Origin: Euryarchaeota archaeon UBA39
GTDB lineage: Archaea > Thermoplasmatota > Poseidoniia > Poseidoniales > Thalassarchaeaceae
Direction of reading: 5' to 3'
NCBI GenBank assembly: GCA_002503045.1
Contig: DAQW01000032.1
Coordinates: forward strand, 1-8,792
DNA: 8,792 nucleotides
Of this stretch, positions 8,101 through 8,792 are shown piece by piece (position 1 is the stretch's first letter; each line of letters opens with the position of its first letter). The translations under genes were made by a program, and so were the position numbers. The notes under the pieces are model-generated. The model had not been told where the DNA came from, searched no databases, and saw nothing but the letters and a program-made list of their open reading frames with translations.

Positions 8101-8792
8101 TTGAGTTATTAGATTGGACTATCGATCATAGTGATTTATTGCTTGCATATCCTATGGCATCAGATAGAATTGATGCAGAGAATTTTGTTGATTTTATTCG
8201 TACAACATTACAAGAAAGTGGGGGAGATATAGTACTCTTAGCAGATCGACTAGCAAAAATTGAACGAGATGGCGATGGGGCAGCTGCAAAAGACCCCTCA
8301 CCTTCAGGAGGTGTCCGTATTATGACAATTCACAAATCTAAGGGGCTGCAATCAAAGGTTGTCATTCTTGCGGGAATATTTGGTAAATCACAAACTCAAC
8401 TTTTCCATGAAAACCAAGATCGATTAATCGTTACTCCGCAGTTATTTGGGGTTCATCCTAAGCCATGGTTAGATCAAAAAGATCCTATTTCATCTGTATG
8501 GAATTATTCTAAAATTTTACATGAATCACAAGTCCAAGCAGAGGCTCGTAGATTACTATATGTTGCAGCTACAAGAGCTGAAGAACGATTGATTATTTCT
8601 GGTTCACCAGGAGGGGCTATTTTTGGAGATTCAGGAATTGAATTGGTAGTTGATCATGGGGCTACACCTTCATTCGGTGCAATGTTGTTGGAATCAATGA
8701 GGCAATCATCAGCAACATCCGGTGTGAAATCTCCTTGGCTCATTGGCGATGAGATATTAGGGGACGAGTTGACCTCGACTCCAAAGAAGTAC
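5172..8792 (+). CDS. AddA/RecB-like SF1 DNA helicase, 3'-truncated by the window edge
   Basis: This frame is open for 1207 codons without a stop up to the window edge, so the C-terminus is missing. It encodes an ATP-dependent 3'-5' SF1A helicase of the UvrD/AddA/RecB class. Visible motifs, in order: Q-motif LNHAQ with Q7; Walker A GAGTGKT (22-28); Ia LTFTNAAAEEL (88-98); Ib GTIDSFF (145-151); the UvrD-type HDFEDI (484-489); motif II LDEAQD with D583-E584; III GDIKQSIYLFR (626-636); IV INYRT around R735; a 2B segment SDIMVLLPSR; V MTIHKSKGLQ (1051-1060); VI LYVAATRAEERL with R1135. The ~430 residues between Ib and II form an unusually long 1B region, and residues ~45-85 hold a Pro/Gly/Arg-rich insert. 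Only 67 residues follow ATR1135 plus its motif, so the C-terminal nuclease of true AddA would lie outside. It overlaps the AddB-like gene by 10 bases, which points to a heterodimeric end-resection enzyme. Nuclease-free relatives (RecB-like or UvrD-like) remain possible. Confidence 0.88.
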   Translation, partial: MGLNHAQRLALNLDSHLVIDAGAGTGKTRTIVDRVIEHYLTENQRASAILPRPSRPGRLPGGMIVDGNANRVDLNKWNGLLPTEVIVLTFTNAAAEELKHRIRIALGDLREGSTSGNDDDGADSRIIAQGLPDQFRMLLEDAPIGTIDSFFTRLVSPYRALLGIDVTDDQISDSQRVSLETLAVNTAWRLPYNDNRLAKAADAGIPYDIREQFFEARRRVSQTVGATYTCRKILKGMLSRSVFLDRAVEQLFDPSIQSVSPDLLRREITSWLDENRIFEVLNNLQNPLADWLELIEDEGAIKDTESGTRLAALDHALSLPPPSDSWEALVRIFHLFRISSSQTGARVDGGNGLTDKPSLLPRGYLPPNSTAWERGHTGYPKIADELKNLSKKVNTEWSNQDHLFERKIAFIVGMLDDSLPTHMPSDYPIRPEIIEIPTNYSGRDVSDGRRFDLTQEATMLNDLWIIHRATSGILRKLKSTRGLHDFEDISELAGDLLLSHCPQICRTLYSGPIIDSLNDIDIHRPWSDDHLNRTLSLAHEALEDPTSLGYANTSDAEKALVDLIKRVDLLKRIRRRYLAMILDEAQDINPRQWRLLSRLWGPRLREESDLIPDQNLEWEPTICYVGDIKQSIYLFRQAQVSTFHRFAEHLRRINDHELSILDIFKSPNPLRTSEWSRDPRALHDTFVRASLHSMENRKSLNPEVRFDGTDGVDPISTQEISLRKSGHVRLSINYRTSGGLLRVMDRWWKDVFHPRHQTFSKADWYAEDQKLTPCPEKEEDSGTLEWLLPIGPSGINEVPNDPTKPIDLFLHGKGHRKKLESSLIVERIRALIDGSDCKIQSSSGDQQYIVENTPVNPSDIMVLLPSRKDYLDPILSGLSALGIPVQADKEGALFSRPSVRPLLGLVQLCARPHHRHHASWVARSVLVGLNDDELNRFIRDSSKGSNLIQRMGDFAHTEQQAALIQGWNNRVNSGRIVELLDWTIDHSDLLLAYPMASDRIDAENFVDFIRTTLQESGGDIVLLADRLAKIERDGDGAAAKDPSPSGGVRIMTIHKSKGLQSKVVILAGIFGKSQTQLFHENQDRLIVTPQLFGVHPKPWLDQKDPISSVWNYSKILHESQVQAEARRLLYVAATRAEERLIISGSPGGAIFGDSGIELVVDHGATPSFGAMLLESMRQSSATSGVKSPWLIGDEILGDELTSTPKKY

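Noticed and set aside
8307..8324. GGAGGT followed 9 bases later by an in-frame ATG, as an internal start making a short motif V-VI protein
   Set aside because: The bases encode the conserved GGVRIM lead into motif V. A fragment starting there would lack Walker A and motif II, so it could not work as a helicase by itself.
453..8792. A dedicated defence or redox-controlled repair system joining the thioredoxin-like gene to the helicase-nuclease pair
   Set aside because: The exported protein carries a signal peptide and acts outside the cytoplasm, while the helicase and nuclease act on DNA inside. Same-strand adjacency alone does not support a shared system, although an iron-sulphur nuclease next to a redox gene is tempting.

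Overview
The window is AT-rich and coding almost from end to end, with all four genes on the + strand: a 5'-truncated gene of unknown function (2-421), a secreted thioredoxin-like protein (453-1451), a large AddB/RexB-like nuclease subunit (1483-5181) and an AddA/RecB-like superfamily 1 helicase (5172 to the right edge, still open). No RNA gene, insertion sequence, CRISPR array or gene-free stretch over 300 bases was seen. The longest intergenic spaces are about 31 bases.

The likely source is a marine planktonic euryarchaeon of the Marine Group II / Poseidoniia type. The reasons are the low GC, the compact same-strand layout, a near-complete Shine-Dalgarno match (GGAGGTGA) before the helicase gene, and the style of the exported thioredoxin-like protein with its C-terminal hydrophobic anchor. 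This is an inference from style: no rRNA or other taxonomic marker is present, and a bacterial source is not excluded.

Region by region: (1) 2-421 is the end of an unrecognised, highly charged protein. (2) A 31-base spacer follows, with an SD-like GAGGTAA and a possible 10-codon leader ORF whose stop overlaps the next start. (3) 453-1451 encodes an exported protein with a signal peptide, a WCGNC redox motif and a tripartite C-terminus (LPSSG, hydrophobic helix, RRK). (4) 1455-1566 holds a cluster of short inverted repeats around and just inside the start of the third gene, one of which could hide that gene's ribosome binding site. (5) 1483-5181 encodes a protein with a degenerate helicase-like N-terminal part lacking a Walker A motif and a C-terminal RecB-type nuclease with four cysteines placed as in iron-sulphur AddB nucleases. 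(6) 5172-8792 encodes the motor subunit with every canonical SF1A (UvrD/RecB) motif. It overlaps the nuclease gene by 10 bases and has its SD inside that gene.

The last two genes look like a translationally coupled, AddAB-type double-strand-break-end-processing machine: the helicase unwinds DNA ends, while the AddB-like partner cuts and may scan the strand for a recombination signal. Archaea are generally described as resecting ends with HerA-NurA-Mre11-Rad50, so an AddAB-like pair in an apparent archaeon is the most notable content. The exported thioredoxin-like gene just upstream is in the same orientation, but no functional link to DNA repair is visible.
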